Assembly (NCBI GenBank): GCA_030268105.1
Contig: BSDZ01000101.1
Location: forward strand, 310,001-374,000
Direction: 5' to 3'
DNA from: Volvox africanus
Taxonomy: Eukaryota > Chlorophyta > Chlorophyceae > Chlamydomonadales > Volvocaceae
DNA length: 64,000 nt
In this document: one piece after another, positions 1-12,473 of the stretch
How the letters are laid out: each line of letters begins with the position of its first letter
Position numbering within the stretch: position 1 is the first letter of the stretch
Translations under genes and position numbers: made by a program
Notes under the pieces: model-generated
What the model was told of the DNA's origin: nothing
Seen by the model: the letters and a program-made list of their open reading frames with translations, nothing else
Databases searched by the model: none

Positions 1-409
1 TATGCATGGATCATGCAGGCATTGATGTAATAATATAGCGGATATCATTGCTAATTAACTACGTACACCGGCCTGCGGCCTGCTCCGCGCATTGTCAGTT
101 GTTGCAATATTGGTTATGCTGGCAGCGCCACACATGTCATACCAATCTCGAGTATTCATCCATGCAGGATTATGCAAGACTATACAAATATACTCAATGA
201 TCATAAGGCATTCAATTACGGGTCAGCAGTCTTCTCGTCAGGTCGCGTCGACCGACGCATCAACGATAAATATAAAAGCCGTAATACAACAGTGAGTACT
301 GTGATGGTGCTGTTGAGGAGGCGTCTGTAGAGGCTAGGCCATAGCATGTTTCGTGCGTGCGGTATGGGTATGGGGGGTGTAGAGCGTGCAGTCGGCGGGC
401 ACACTTCTA

Positions 410-482
410 GCGGATTTAGCTCAGTTGGGAGAGCGCTAGACTGAAGATCTAGAGGACGCTAGTTCGATCCTAGCAATTCGCA
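410..482 (+). tRNA. tRNA-Phe(GAA), canonical class (reference copy)
   Basis: Folds as a complete 73-nt cloverleaf: acceptor GCGGATT/AATTCGC (one G:T pair), TA, D-arm GCTC/GAGC with an 8-nt loop, anticodon stem CTAGA/TCTAG around CTGAAGA (anticodon GAA), 5-nt variable region AGGAC, T-arm GCTAG/CTAGC around TTCGATC, discriminator A. CCA is not encoded, as expected for a eukaryotic nuclear gene. A box (TAGCTCAGTTGG) and B box (GTTCGATCC) are intact. Acceptor and D-arm resemble the well-known yeast tRNA-Phe. No intron. No TTTT run follows, so termination is unexplained. Phe identity is secure; whether this copy is expressed is unknown. Confidence 0.96.
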
Positions 483-1405
483 GGCGCTGAGCACACCTCC
501 ACGTGGGAAAGGCCTACAGTTCGGGAGATGGAGATTGTGACTTGGAAGACCCTTATGTTTCAATTGAAGAGCCACACCAGCCATCTCTCGGCTCGGCTCT
601 CACCACCCAGCACCCTCATGCACGCACCATCCCTGCCCACATGCAGGCAGAGGATTAAGGGACTTGACATCCTGCCCCTGCATGTGTGTTCATGCATATA
701 TGTCCATGTCTATTATTCATGTACCACTCCACACTCTTTACTTCCCTCACTGCTTGTATCTATTCATCCAAGCAAGCAATGAACTTGTGTGGTAGTGACT
801 CCCTTGTGTAGCTTAACTGCCATGGTCGTCGCTACAATCATATCTCACACCGTCACGCTTATACCTTGATAAGCATGGTGTAGATATCAATCTAAATCGA
901 TGCGGGTCTAAGCGCGCTGCTATGTAATTATCCCGTGCTGCATACGTGGACTTGCCTTCTTGCAGTAACCGCACCTTGAGTCACACTTCTCACGCTTATG
1001 CATGGATCATGCAGGCATTGATGTAATAATATAGCGGATATCATTGCTAATTAACTACGTACACCGGCCTGCGGCCTGCTCCGCGCATTGTCAGTTGTTG
1101 CAATATTGGTTATGCTGGCAGCGCCACACATGTCATACCAATCTCGAGTATTCATCCATGCAGGATTATGCAAGACTATACAAATATACTCAATGATCAT
1201 AAGGCATTCAATTACGGGTCAGCAGTCTTCTCGTCAGGTCGCGTCGACCGACGCATCAACGATAAATATGAAAGCCGTAATACAACAGTGAGTACTGTGA
1301 TGGTGCTGTTGAGGAGGCGTCTGTAGAGGCTAGGCCATAGCATGTTTCGTGCGTGCGGTATGGGTATGAGGGGTGTAGAGCGTGCAGTCGGCGGGCACAC
1401 ATCTA

Positions 1406-1478
1406 GCGGATTTAGCTCAGTTGGGAGAGCGCTAGGCTGAAGATCTAGAGGACGCTAGTTTGATCCTAGCAATTCGCA
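1406..1478 (+). tRNA. tRNA-Phe(GAA), T56 + G31 variant
   Basis: The T-loop reads TTTGATC, so invariant C56 is T, which breaks the 19-56 tertiary pair and the B box. The anticodon stem has G31 facing T39 (wobble). Probably impaired or a pseudogene. Confidence 0.85.
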
Positions 1479-2401
1479 GGCGTTGAGCACACCTCCACGT
1501 GGGAAAGGCTTTCAGTTCGGGAGATGGAGATTGTGACTTGGAAGACCCTTATGTTTCAATTGAAGAGCCACACCAGCCATCTCTCGGCTCAGCTCACCAC
1601 CCAGCACCCTCATGCACGCACCATCCCTGCCCACATGCAGGCAGAGGATTAAGGGACTTGACATCCTGCCCCTGCATGTGTGTTCATGCATATATGTCCA
1701 TGTCTATTATTCATGTACCACTCCACACTCTTTACTTCCCTCACTGCTTGTATCTATTCATCCAAGCAAGCAATGAACTTGTGTGGTAGTGACTCCCTTG
1801 TGTAGCTTAACTGCCATGGTCGTCGCTACAATCATATCTCACACCGTCACGCTTATACCTTGATAAGCATGGTGTAGATATCAATCTAAATCGATGCGGG
1901 TCTAAGCGCGCTGCTATGTAATTATCCCGTGCTGCATACGTGGACTTGCCTTCTTGCAGTAACCGCACCTTGAGTCACACTTCTCACGCTTATGCATGGA
2001 TCATGCAGGCATTGATGTAATAATATAGCGGATATCATTGCTAATTAACTACGTACACCGGCCTGCGGCCTGCTCCGCGCATTGTCAGTTGTTGCAATAT
2101 TGGTTATGCTGGCAGCGCCACACATGTCATACCAATCTCGAGTATTCATCCATGCAGGATTATGCAAGACTATACGAATATATACTCAATGATCATAAGA
2201 CATTTAATTACGGGTCAGCAGTCTTCTCGTCAGGTCGCGTCGACCGACGCATCAACGATAAATATGAAAGCCGTAATACAACAGTGAGTACTGTGATGGT
2301 GCTGTTGAGGAGGCGTCTGTAGAGGCTAGGCCATAGCATGTTTCGTGCGTGCGGTATGGGTATGAGGGGTGTAGAGCGTGCAGTCGGCGGGCACACATCT
2401 A

Positions 2402-2474
2402 GCGGATTTAGCTCAGTTGGGAGAGCGCTAGACTGAAGATCTAGAGGACGCTAGTTTGATCCTAGCAATTCGCA
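2402..2474 (+). tRNA. tRNA-Phe(GAA), T56 variant
   Basis: Cloverleaf stems are fully paired. C56 is replaced by T in the T-loop/B box; A31 is retained. Confidence 0.87.
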
Positions 2475-3397
2475 GGCGTTGAGCACACCTCCACGTGGGA
2501 AAGGCTTTCAGTTCGGGAGATGGAGATTGTGACTTGGAAGACCCTTATGTTTCAATTGAAGAGCCACACCAGCCATCTCTCGGCTCAGCTCACCACCCAG
2601 CACCCTCATGCACGCACCATCCCTGCCCACATGCAGGCAGAGGATTAAGGGACTTGACATCCTGCCCCTGCATGTGTGTTCATGCATATATGTCCATGTC
2701 TATTATTCATGTACCACTCCACACTCTTTACTTCCCTCACTGCTTGTATCTATTCATCCAAGCAAGCAATGAACTTGTGTGGTAGTGACTCCCTTGTGTA
2801 GCTTAACTGCCATGGTCGTCGCTACAATCATATCTCACACCGTCACGCTTATACCTTGATAAGCATGGTGTAGATATCAATCTAAATCGATGCGGGTCTA
2901 AGCGCGCTGCTATGTAATTATCCCGTGCTGCATACGTGGACTTGCCTTCTTGCAGTAACCGCACCTTGAGTCACACTTCTCACGCTTATGCATGGATCAT
3001 GCAGGCATTGATGTAATAATATAGCGGATATCATTGCTAATTAACTACGTACACCGGCCTGCGGCCTGCTCCGCGCATTGTCAGTTGTTGCAATATTGGT
3101 TATGCTGGCAGCGCCACACATGTCATACCAATCTCGAGTATTCATCCATGCAGGATTATGCAAGACTATACGAATATATACTCAATGATCATAAGACATT
3201 TAATTACGGGTCAGCAGTCTTCTCGTCAGGTCGCGTCGACCGACGCATCAACGATAAATATGAAAGCCGTAATACAACAGTGAGTACTGTGATGGTGCTG
3301 TTGAGGAGGCGTCTGTAGAGGCTAGGCCATAGCATGTTTCGTGCGTGCGGTATGGGTATGAGGGGTGTAGAGCGTGCAGTCGGCGGGCACACATCTA

Positions 3398-3470
3398 GCG
3401 GATTTAGCTCAGTTGGGAGAGCGCTAGACTGAAGATCTAGAGGACGCTAGTTTGATCCTAGCAATTCGCA
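3398..3470 (+). tRNA. tRNA-Phe(GAA), T56 variant
   Basis: Same tRNA sequence as the copy at 2402. The unit differs downstream, with CGGCTCTCACC instead of CAGCTCACC. Confidence 0.87.
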
Positions 3471-4395
3471 GGCGTTGAGCACACCTCCACGTGGGAAAGG
3501 CTTTCAGTTCGGGAGATGGAGATTGTGACTTGGAAGACCCTTATGTTTCAATTGAAGAGCCACACCAGCCATCTCTCGGCTCGGCTCTCACCACCCAGCA
3601 CCCTCATGCACGCACCATCCCTGCCCACATGCAGGCAGAGGATTAAGGGACTTGACATCCTGCCCCTGCATGTGTGTTCATGCATATATGTCCATGTCTA
3701 TTATTCATGTACCACTCCACACTCTTTACTTCCCTCACTGCTTGTATCTATTCATCCAAGCAAGCAATGAACTTGTGTGGTAGTGACTCCCTTGTGTAGC
3801 TTAACTGCCATGGTCGTCGCTACAATCATATCTCACACCGTCACGCTTATACCTTGATAAGCATGGTGTAGATATCAATCTAAATCGATGCGGGTCTAAG
3901 CGCGCTGCTATGTAATTATCCCGTGCTGCATACGTGGACTTGCCTTCTTGCAGTAACCGCACCTTGAGTCACACTTCTCACGCTTATGCATGGATCATGC
4001 AGGCATTGATGTAATAATATAGCGGATATCATTGCTAATTAACTACGTACACCGGCCTGCGGCCTGCTCCGCGCATTGTCAGTTGTTGCAATATTGGTTA
4101 TGCTGGCAGCGCCACACATGTCATACCAATCTCGAGTATTCATCCATGCAGGATTATGCAAGACTATACGAATATATACTCAATGATCATAAGACATTTA
4201 ATTACGGGTCAGCAGTCTTCTCGTCAGGTCGCGTCGACCGACGCATCAACGATAAATATGAAAGCCGTAATACAACAGTGAGTACTGTGATGGTGCTGTT
4301 GAGGAGGCGTCTGTAGAGGCTAGGCCATAGCATGTTTCGTGCGTGCGGTATGGGTATGAGGGGTGTAGAGCGTGCAGTCGGCGGGCACACATCTA

Positions 4396-4468
4396 GCGGA
4401 TTTAGCTCAGTTGGGAGAGCGCTAGGCTGAAGATCTAGAGGACGCTAGTTTGATCCTAGCAATTCGCA
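4396..4468 (+). tRNA. tRNA-Phe(GAA), T56 + G31 variant
   Basis: Carries both the T56 B-box change and the G31:T39 wobble. Unit is 998 bp from the previous copy. Confidence 0.85.
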
Positions 4469-5391
4469 GGCGTTGAGCACACCTCCACGTGGGAAAGGCT
4501 TTCAGTTCGGGAGATGGAGATTGTGACTTGGAAGACCCTTATGTTTCAATTGAAGAGCCACACCAGCCATCTCTCGGCTCAGCTCACCACCCAGCACCCT
4601 CATGCACGCACCATCCCTGCCCACATGCAGGCAGAGGATTAAGGGACTTGACATCCTGCCCCTGCATGTGTGTTCATGCATATATGTCCATGTCTATTAT
4701 TCATGTACCACTCCACACTCTTTACTTCCCTCACTGCTTGTATCTATTCATCCAAGCAAGCAATGAACTTGTGTGGTAGTGACTCCCTTGTGTAGCTTAA
4801 CTGCCATGGTCGTCGCTACAATCATATCTCACACCGTCACGCTTATACCTTGATAAGCATGGTGTAGATATCAATCTAAATCGATGCGGGTCTAAGCGCG
4901 CTGCTATGTAATTATCCCGTGCTGCATACGTGGACTTGCCTTCTTGCAGTAACCGCACCTTGAGTCACACTTCTCACGCTTATGCATGGATCATGCAGGC
5001 ATTGATGTAATAATATAGCGGATATCATTGCTAATTAACTACGTACACCGGCCTGCGGCCTGCTCCGCGCATTGTCAGTTGTTGCAATATTGGTTATGCT
5101 GGCAGCGCCACACATGTCATACCAATCTCGAGTATTCATCCATGCAGGATTATGCAAGACTATACGAATATATACTCAATGATCATAAGACATTTAATTA
5201 CGGGTCAGCAGTCTTCTCGTCAGGTCGCGTCGACCGACGCATCAACGATAAATATGAAAGCCGTAATACAACAGTGAGTACTGTGATGGTGCTGTTGAGG
5301 AGGCGTCTGTAGAGGCTAGGCCATAGCATGTTTCGTGCGTGCGGTATGGGTATGAGGGGTGTAGAGCGTGCAGTCGGCGGGCACACATCTA

Positions 5392-5464
5392 GCGGATTTA
5401 GCTCAGTTGGGAGAGCGCTAGACTGAAGATCTAGAGGACGCTAGTTTGATCCTAGCAATTCGCA
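5392..5464 (+). tRNA. tRNA-Phe(GAA), T56 variant
   Basis: T56 with an otherwise intact cloverleaf; spaced 996 bp from the previous copy. Confidence 0.87.
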
Positions 5465-6389
5465 GGCGTTGAGCACACCTCCACGTGGGAAAGGCTTTCA
5501 GTTCGGGAGATGGAGATTGTGACTTGGAAGACCCTTATGTTTCAATTGAAGAGCCACACCAGCCATCTCTCGGCTCGGCTCTCACCACCCAGCACCCTCA
5601 TGCACGCACCATCCCTGCCCACATGCAGGCAGAGGATTAAGGGACTTGACATCCTGCCCCTGCATGTGTGTTCATGCATATATGTCCATGTCTATTATTC
5701 ATGTACCACTCCACACTCTTTACTTCCCTCACTGCTTGTATCTATTCATCCAAGCAAGCAATGAACTTGTGTGGTAGTGACTCCCTTGTGTAGCTTAACT
5801 GCCATGGTCGTCGCTACAATCATATCTCACACCGTCACGCTTATACCTTGATAAGCATGGTGTAGATATCAATCTAAATCGATGCGGGTCTAAGCGCGCT
5901 GCTATGTAATTATCCCGTGCTGCATACGTGGACTTGCCTTCTTGCAGTAACCGCACCTTGAGTCACACTTCTCACGCTTATGCATGGATCATGCAGGCAT
6001 TGATGTAATAATATAGCGGATATCATTGCTAATTAACTACGTACACCGGCCTGCGGCCTGCTCCGCGCATTGTCAGTTGTTGCAATATTGGTTATGCTGG
6101 CAGCGCCACACATGTCATACCAATCTCGAGTATTCATCCATGCAGGATTATGCAAGACTATACGAATATATACTCAATGATCATAAGACATTTAATTACG
6201 GGTCAGCAGTCTTCTCGTCAGGTCGCGTCGACCGACGCATCAACGATAAATATGAAAGCCGTAATACAACAGTGAGTACTGTGATGGTGCTGTTGAGGAG
6301 GCGTCTGTAGAGGCTAGGCCATAGCATGTTTCGTGCGTGCGGTATGGGTATGAGGGGTGTAGAGCGTGCAGTCGGCGGGCACACATCTA

Positions 6390-6462
6390 GCGGATTTAGC
6401 TCAGTTGGGAGAGCGCTAGACTGAAGATCTAGAGGACGCTAGTTTGATCCTAGCAATTCGCA
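6390..6462 (+). tRNA. tRNA-Phe(GAA), T56 variant
   Basis: T56, stems intact. The spacer downstream has a private substitution (CTATAATTC near 6690) useful as a marker. Confidence 0.87.
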
Positions 6463-7385
6463 GGCGTTGAGCACACCTCCACGTGGGAAAGGCTTTCAGT
6501 TCGGGAGATGGAGATTGTGACTTGGAAGACCCTTATGTTTCAATTGAAGAGCCACACCAGCCATCTCTCGGCTCGGCTCTCACCACCCAGCACCCTCATG
6601 CACGCACCATCCCTGCCCACATGCAGGCAGAGGATTAAGGGACTTGACATCCTGCCCCTGCATGTGTGTTCATGCATATATGTCCATGTCTATAATTCAT
6701 GTACCACTCCACACTCTTTACTTCCCTCACTGCTTGTATCTATTCATCCAAGCAAGCAATGAACTTGTGTGGTAGTGACTCCCTTGTGTAGCTTAACTGC
6801 CATGGTCGTCGCTACAATCATATCTCACACCGTCACGCTTATACCTTGATAAGCATGGTGTAGATATCAATCTAAATCGATGCGGGTCTAAGCGCGCTGC
6901 TATGTAATTATCCCGTGCTGCATACGTGGACTTGCCTTCTTGCAGTAACCGCACCTTGAGTCACACTTCTCACGCTTATGCATGGATCATGCAGGCATTG
7001 ATGTAATAATATAGCGGATATCATTGCTAATTAACTACGTACACCGGCCTGCGGCCTGCTCCGCGCATTGTCAGTTGTTGCAATATTGGTTATGCTGGCA
7101 GCGCCACACATGTCATACCAATCTCGAGTATTCATCCATGCAGGATTATGCAAGACTATACAAATATACTCAATGATCATAAGGCATTCAATTACGGGTC
7201 AGCAGTCTTCTCGTCAGGTCGCGTCGACCGACGCATCAACGATAAATATGAAAGCCGTAATACAACAGTGAGTACTGTGATGGTGCTGTTGAGGAGGCGT
7301 CTGTAGAGGCTAGGCCATAGCATGTTTCGTGCGTGCGGTATGGGTATGAGGGGTGTAGAGCGTGCAGTCGGCGGGCACACATCTA

Positions 7386-7458
7386 GCGGATTTAGCTCAG
7401 TTGGGAGAGCGCTAGGCTGAAGATCTAGAGGACGCTAGTTTGATCCTAGCAATTCGCA
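7386..7458 (+). tRNA. tRNA-Phe(GAA), T56 + G31 variant
   Basis: T56 and G31:T39, as in the copies at 1406 and 4396. Confidence 0.85.
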
Positions 7459-8381
7459 GGCGTTGAGCACACCTCCACGTGGGAAAGGCTTTCAGTTCGG
7501 GAGATGGAGATTGTGACTTGGAAGACCCTTATGTTTCAATTGAAGAGCCACACCAGCCATCTCTCGGCTCAGCTCACCACCCAGCACCCTCATGCACGCA
7601 CCATCCCTGCCCACATGCAGGCAGAGGATTAAGGGACTTGACATCCTGCCCCTGCATGTGTGTTCATGCATATATGTCCATGTCTATTATTCATGTACCA
7701 CTCCACACTCTTTACTTCCCTCACTGCTTGTATCTATTCATCCAAGCAAGCAATGAACTTGTGTGGTAGTGACTCCCTTGTGTAGCTTAACTGCCATGGT
7801 CGTCGCTACAATCATATCTCACACCGTCACGCTTATACCTTGATAAGCATGGTGTAGATATCAATCTAAATCGATGCGGGTCTAAGCGCGCTGCTATGTA
7901 ATTATCCCGTGCTGCATACGTGGACTTGCCTTCTTGCAGTAACCGCACCTTGAGTCACACTTCTCACGCTTATGCATGGATCATGCAGGCATTGATGTAA
8001 TAATATAGCGGATATCATTGCTAATTAACTACGTACACCGGCCTGCGGCCTGCTCCGCGCATTGTCAGTTGTTGCAATATTGGTTATGCTGGCAGCGCCA
8101 CACATGTCATACCAATCTCGAGTATTCATCCATGCAGGATTATGCAAGACTATACGAATATATACTCAATGATCATAAGACATTTAATTACGGGTCAGCA
8201 GTCTTCTCGTCAGGTCGCGTCGACCGACGCATCAACGATAAATATGAAAGCCGTAATACAACAGTGAGTACTGTGATGGTGCTGTTGAGGAGGCGTCTGT
8301 AGAGGCTAGGCCATAGCATGTTTCGTGCGTGCGGTATGGGTATGAGGGGTGTAGAGCGTGCAGTCGGCGGGCACACATCTA

Positions 8382-8454
8382 GCGGATTTAGCTCAGTTGG
8401 GAGAGCGCTAGACTGAAGATCTAGAGGACGCTAGTTTGATCCTAGCAATTCGCA
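8382..8454 (+). tRNA. tRNA-Phe(GAA), T56 variant
   Basis: T56, stems intact. Confidence 0.87.
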
Positions 8455-9379
8455 GGCGTTGAGCACACCTCCACGTGGGAAAGGCTTTCAGTTCGGGAGA
8501 TGGAGATTGTGACTTGGAAGACCCTTATGTTTCAATTGAAGAGCCACACCAGCCATCTCTCGGCTCGGCTCTCACCACCCAGCACCCTCATGCACGCACC
8601 ATCCCTGCCCACATGCAGGCAGAGGATTAAGGGACTTGACATCCTGCCCCTGCATGTGTGTTCATGCATATATGTCCATGTCTATTATTCATGTACCACT
8701 CCACACTCTTTACTTCCCTCACTGCTTGTATCTATTCATCCAAGCAAGCAATGAACTTGTGTGGTAGTGACTCCCTTGTGTAGCTTAACTGCCATGGTCG
8801 TCGCTACAATCATATCTCACACCGTCACGCTTATACCTTGATAAGCATGGTGTAGATATCAATCTAAATCGATGCGGGTCTAAGCGCGCTGCTATGTAAT
8901 TATCCCGTGCTGCATACGTGGACTTGCCTTCTTGCAGTAACCGCACCTTGAGTCACACTTCTCACGCTTATGCATGGATCATGCAGGCATTGATGTAATA
9001 ATATAGCGGATATCATTGCTAATTAACTACGTACACCGGCCTGCGGCCTGCTCCGCGCATTGTCAGTTGTTGCAATATTGGTTATGCTGGCAGCGCCACA
9101 CATGTCATACCAATCTCGAGTATTCATCCATGCAGGATTATGCAAGACTATACGAATATATACTCAATGATCATAAGGCATTTAATTACGGGTCAGCAGT
9201 CTTCTCGTCAGGTCGCGTCGACCGACGCATCAACGATAAATATAAAAGCCGTAATACAACAGTGAGTACTGTGATGGTGCTGTTGAGGAGGCGTCTGTAG
9301 AGGCTAGGCCATAGCATGTTTCGTGCGTGCGGTATGGGTATGAGGGGTGTAGAGCGTGCAGTCGGCGGGCACACATCTA

Positions 9380-9452
9380 GCGGATTTAGCTCAGTTGGGA
9401 GAGCGCTAGACTGAAGATCTAGAGGACGCTAGTTTGATCCTAGCAATTCGCA
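9380..9452 (+). tRNA. tRNA-Phe(GAA), T56 variant
   Basis: T56. Its upstream spacer carries TATAAAA rather than TATGAAA, so it combines markers of the two main unit types. Confidence 0.87.
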
Positions 9453-10375
9453 GGCGTTGAGCACACCTCCACGTGGGAAAGGCTTTCAGTTCGGGAGATG
9501 GAGATTGTGACTTGGAAGACCCTTATGTTTCAATTGAAGAGCCACACCAGCCATCTCTCGGCTCAGCTCACCGCCCAGCACCCTCATGCACGCACCATCC
9601 CTGCCCACATGCAGGCAGAGGATTAAGGGACTTGACATCCTGCCCCTGCATGTGTGTTCATGCATATATGTCCATGTCTATTATTCATGTACCACTCCAC
9701 ACTCTTTACTTCCCTCACTGCTTGTATCTATTCATCCAAGCAAGCAATGAACTTGTGTGGTAGTGACTCCCTTGTGTAGCTTAACTGCCATGGTCGTCGC
9801 TACAATCATATCTCACACCGTCACGCTTATACCTTGATAAGCATGGTGTAGATATCAATCTAAATCGATGCGGGTCTAAGCGCGCTGCTATGTAATTATC
9901 CCGTGCTGCATACGTGGACTTGCCTTCTTGCAGTAACCGCACCTTGAGTCACACTTCTCACGCTTATGCATGGATCATGCAGGCATTGATGTAATAATAT
10001 AGCGGATATCATTGCTAATTAACTACGTACACCGGCCTGCGGCCTGCTCCGCGCATTGTCAGTTGTTGCAATATTGGTTATGCTGGCAGCGCCACACATG
10101 TCATACCAATCTCGAGTATTCATCCATGCAGGATTATGCAAGACTATACGAATATATACTCAATGATCATAAGGCATTTAATTACGGGTCAGCAGTCTTC
10201 TCGTCAGGTCGCGTCGACCGACGCATCAACGATAAATATAAAAGCCGTAATACAACAGTGAGTACTGTGATGGTGCTGTTGAGGAGGCGTCTGTAGAGGC
10301 TAGGCCATAGCATGTTTCGTGCGTGCGGTATGGGTATGAGGGGTGTAGAGCGTGCAGTCGGCGGGCACACATCTA

Positions 10376-10448
10376 GCGGATTTAGCTCAGTTGGGAGAGC
10401 GCTAGACTGAAGATCTAGAGGACGCTAGTTTGATCCTAGCAATTCGCA
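10376..10448 (+). tRNA. tRNA-Phe(GAA), T56 variant
   Basis: T56 with upstream TATAAAA. The unit is almost identical to the one before it, and both share CACCGCCCAG downstream. Confidence 0.87.
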
Positions 10449-11009
10449 GGCGTTGAGCACACCTCCACGTGGGAAAGGCTTTCAGTTCGGGAGATGGAGA
10501 TTGTGACTTGGAAGACCCTTATGTTTCAATTGAAGAGCCACACCAGCCATCTCTCGGCTCAGCTCACCGCCCAGCACCCTCATGCACGCACCATCCCTGC
10601 CCACATGCAGGCAGAGGATTAAGGGACTTGACATCCTGCCCCTGCATGTGTGTTCATGCATATATGTCCATGTCTATTATTCATGTACCACTCCACACTC
10701 TTTACTTCCCTCACTGCTTGTATCTATTCATCCAAGCAAGCAATGAACTTGTGTGGTAGTGACTCCCTTGTGTAGCTTAACTGCCATGGTCGTCGCTACA
10801 ATCATATCTCACACCGTCACGCTTATACCTTGATAAGCATGGTGTAGATATCAATCTAAATCGATGCGGGTCTAAGCGCGCTGCTATGTAATTATCCCGT
10901 GCTGCATACGTGGACTTGCCTTCTTGCAGTAACCGCACCTTGAGTCACACTTCTCACGCTTATGCATGGATCATGCAGGCATTGATGTAATAATATAGCG
11001 GATATCATT

Positions 11010-11051
11010 ACGTATTGAATTACGCAATGTAATAATATAGCGGATATCATT
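11010..11051 (+). repeat. 42-bp unit-length insertion (first example)
   Basis: The insertion duplicates the 25-bp motif around AATATAGCGGATATCATT and adds a 17-bp linker (ACGTATTGAATTACGCA). It converts a 996-bp unit into a 1038-bp unit. It recurs at the same place upstream of the tRNAs at 14428, 15459, 17493, 19527, 20565, 21596, 23630, 24668, 25706, 28732, 29770, 30808, 31846, 34926, 35964 and 51052. Three sequence versions are visible (ACGCAATG, ACGTGATG and ACTTATT..CAATAT), which suggests one origin followed by spread and divergence. Confidence 0.93.
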
Positions 11052-11411
11052 GCTAATTAACTACGTACACTGGCCTGCGGCCTGCTCCGCGCATTGTCAG
11101 TTGTTGCAATATTGGTTATGCTGGCAGCGCCACACATGTCATACCAATCTCGAGTATTCATCCATGCAGGATTATGCAAGACTATACAAATATACTCAAT
11201 GATCATAAGGCATTCAATTACGGGTCAGCAGTCTTCTCGTCAGGTCGCGTCGACCGACGCATCAACGATAAATATAAAAGCCGTAATACAACAGTGAGTA
11301 CTGTGATGGTGCTGTTGAGGAGGCGTCTGTAGGGGCTAGGCCATAGCATGTTTCGTGCGTGCGGTATGGGTATGGGGGGTGTAGAGCGTGCAGTCGGCGG
11401 GCACACTTCTA

Positions 11412-11484
11412 GCGGATTTAGCTCAGTTGGGAGAGCGCTAGACTGAAGATCTAGAGGACGCTAGTTCGATCCTAGCAATTCGCA
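11412..11484 (+). tRNA. tRNA-Phe(GAA), canonical class
   Basis: C56, intact B box and stems. The first unit of the window with the 42-bp upstream insertion; it also has the 7-bp downstream deletion. Confidence 0.95.
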
Positions 11485-12400
11485 GGCGCTGAGCACACCT
11501 CCACGTGGGAAAGGCCTACAGTTCGGGAGATGGAGATTGTGACTTGGAAGACCCTTATGTTTCAATTGAAGAGCCACACCAGCCATCTCTCGGCTCGGCT
11601 CTCACCACCCTCATGCACGCACCATCCCTGCCCACATGCAGGCAGAGGATTAAGGGACTTGACATCCTGCCCCTGCATGTGTGTTCATGCATATATGTCC
11701 ATGTCTATTATTCATGTACCACTCCACACTCTTTACTTCCCTCACTGCTTGTATCTATTCATCCAAGCAAGCAATGAACTTGTGTGGTAGTGACTCCCTT
11801 GTGTAGCTTAACTGCCATGGTCGTCGCTACAATCATATCTCACACCGTCACGCTTATACCTTGATAAGCATGGTGTAGATATCAATCTAAATCGATGCGG
11901 GTCTAAGCGCGCTGCTATGTAATTATCCCGTGCTGCATACGTGGACTTGCCTTCTTGCAGTAACCGCACCTTGAGTCACACTTCTCACGCTTATGCATGG
12001 ATCATGCAGGCATTGATGTAATAATATAGCGGATATCATTGCTAATTAACTACGTACACCGGCCTGTGGCCTGCTCCGCGCATTGTCAGTTGTTGCAATA
12101 TTGGTTATGCTGGCAGCGCCACACATGTCATACCAATCTCGAGTATTCATCCATGCAGGATTATGCAAGACTATACAAATATACTCAATGATCATAAGGC
12201 ATTCAATTACGGGTCAGCAGTCTTCTCGTCAGGTCGCGTCGACCGACGCATCAACGATAAATATAAAAGCCGTAATACAACAGTGAGTACTGTGATGGTG
12301 CTGTTGAGGAGGCGTCTGTAGGGGCTAGGCCATAGCATGTTTCGTGCGTGCGGTATGGGTATGAGGGGTGTAGAGCGTGCAGTCGGCGGGCACACATCTA

Positions 12401-12473
12401 GCGGATTTAGCTCAGTTGGGAGAGCGCTAGACTGAAGATCTAGAGGACGCTAGTTTGATCCTAGCAATTCGCA
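12401..12473 (+). tRNA. tRNA-Phe(GAA), T56 variant
   Basis: T56 within a run of mostly canonical copies; upstream TATAAAA, no 42-bp insertion. Confidence 0.87.

Noticed and set aside
92..295. Short recurring frames in every unit (61-96 codons on +, 62 codons on -)
   Set aside because: They recur only because the DNA repeats. Small indels between unit types shift or fuse them, several lack ATG, and none shows codon-level conservation.
410..482. tRNA-derived SINE rather than tRNA genes
   Set aside because: The tRNA part is a full, nearly canonical cloverleaf; units are head-to-tail with no poly-A tail or target duplications.
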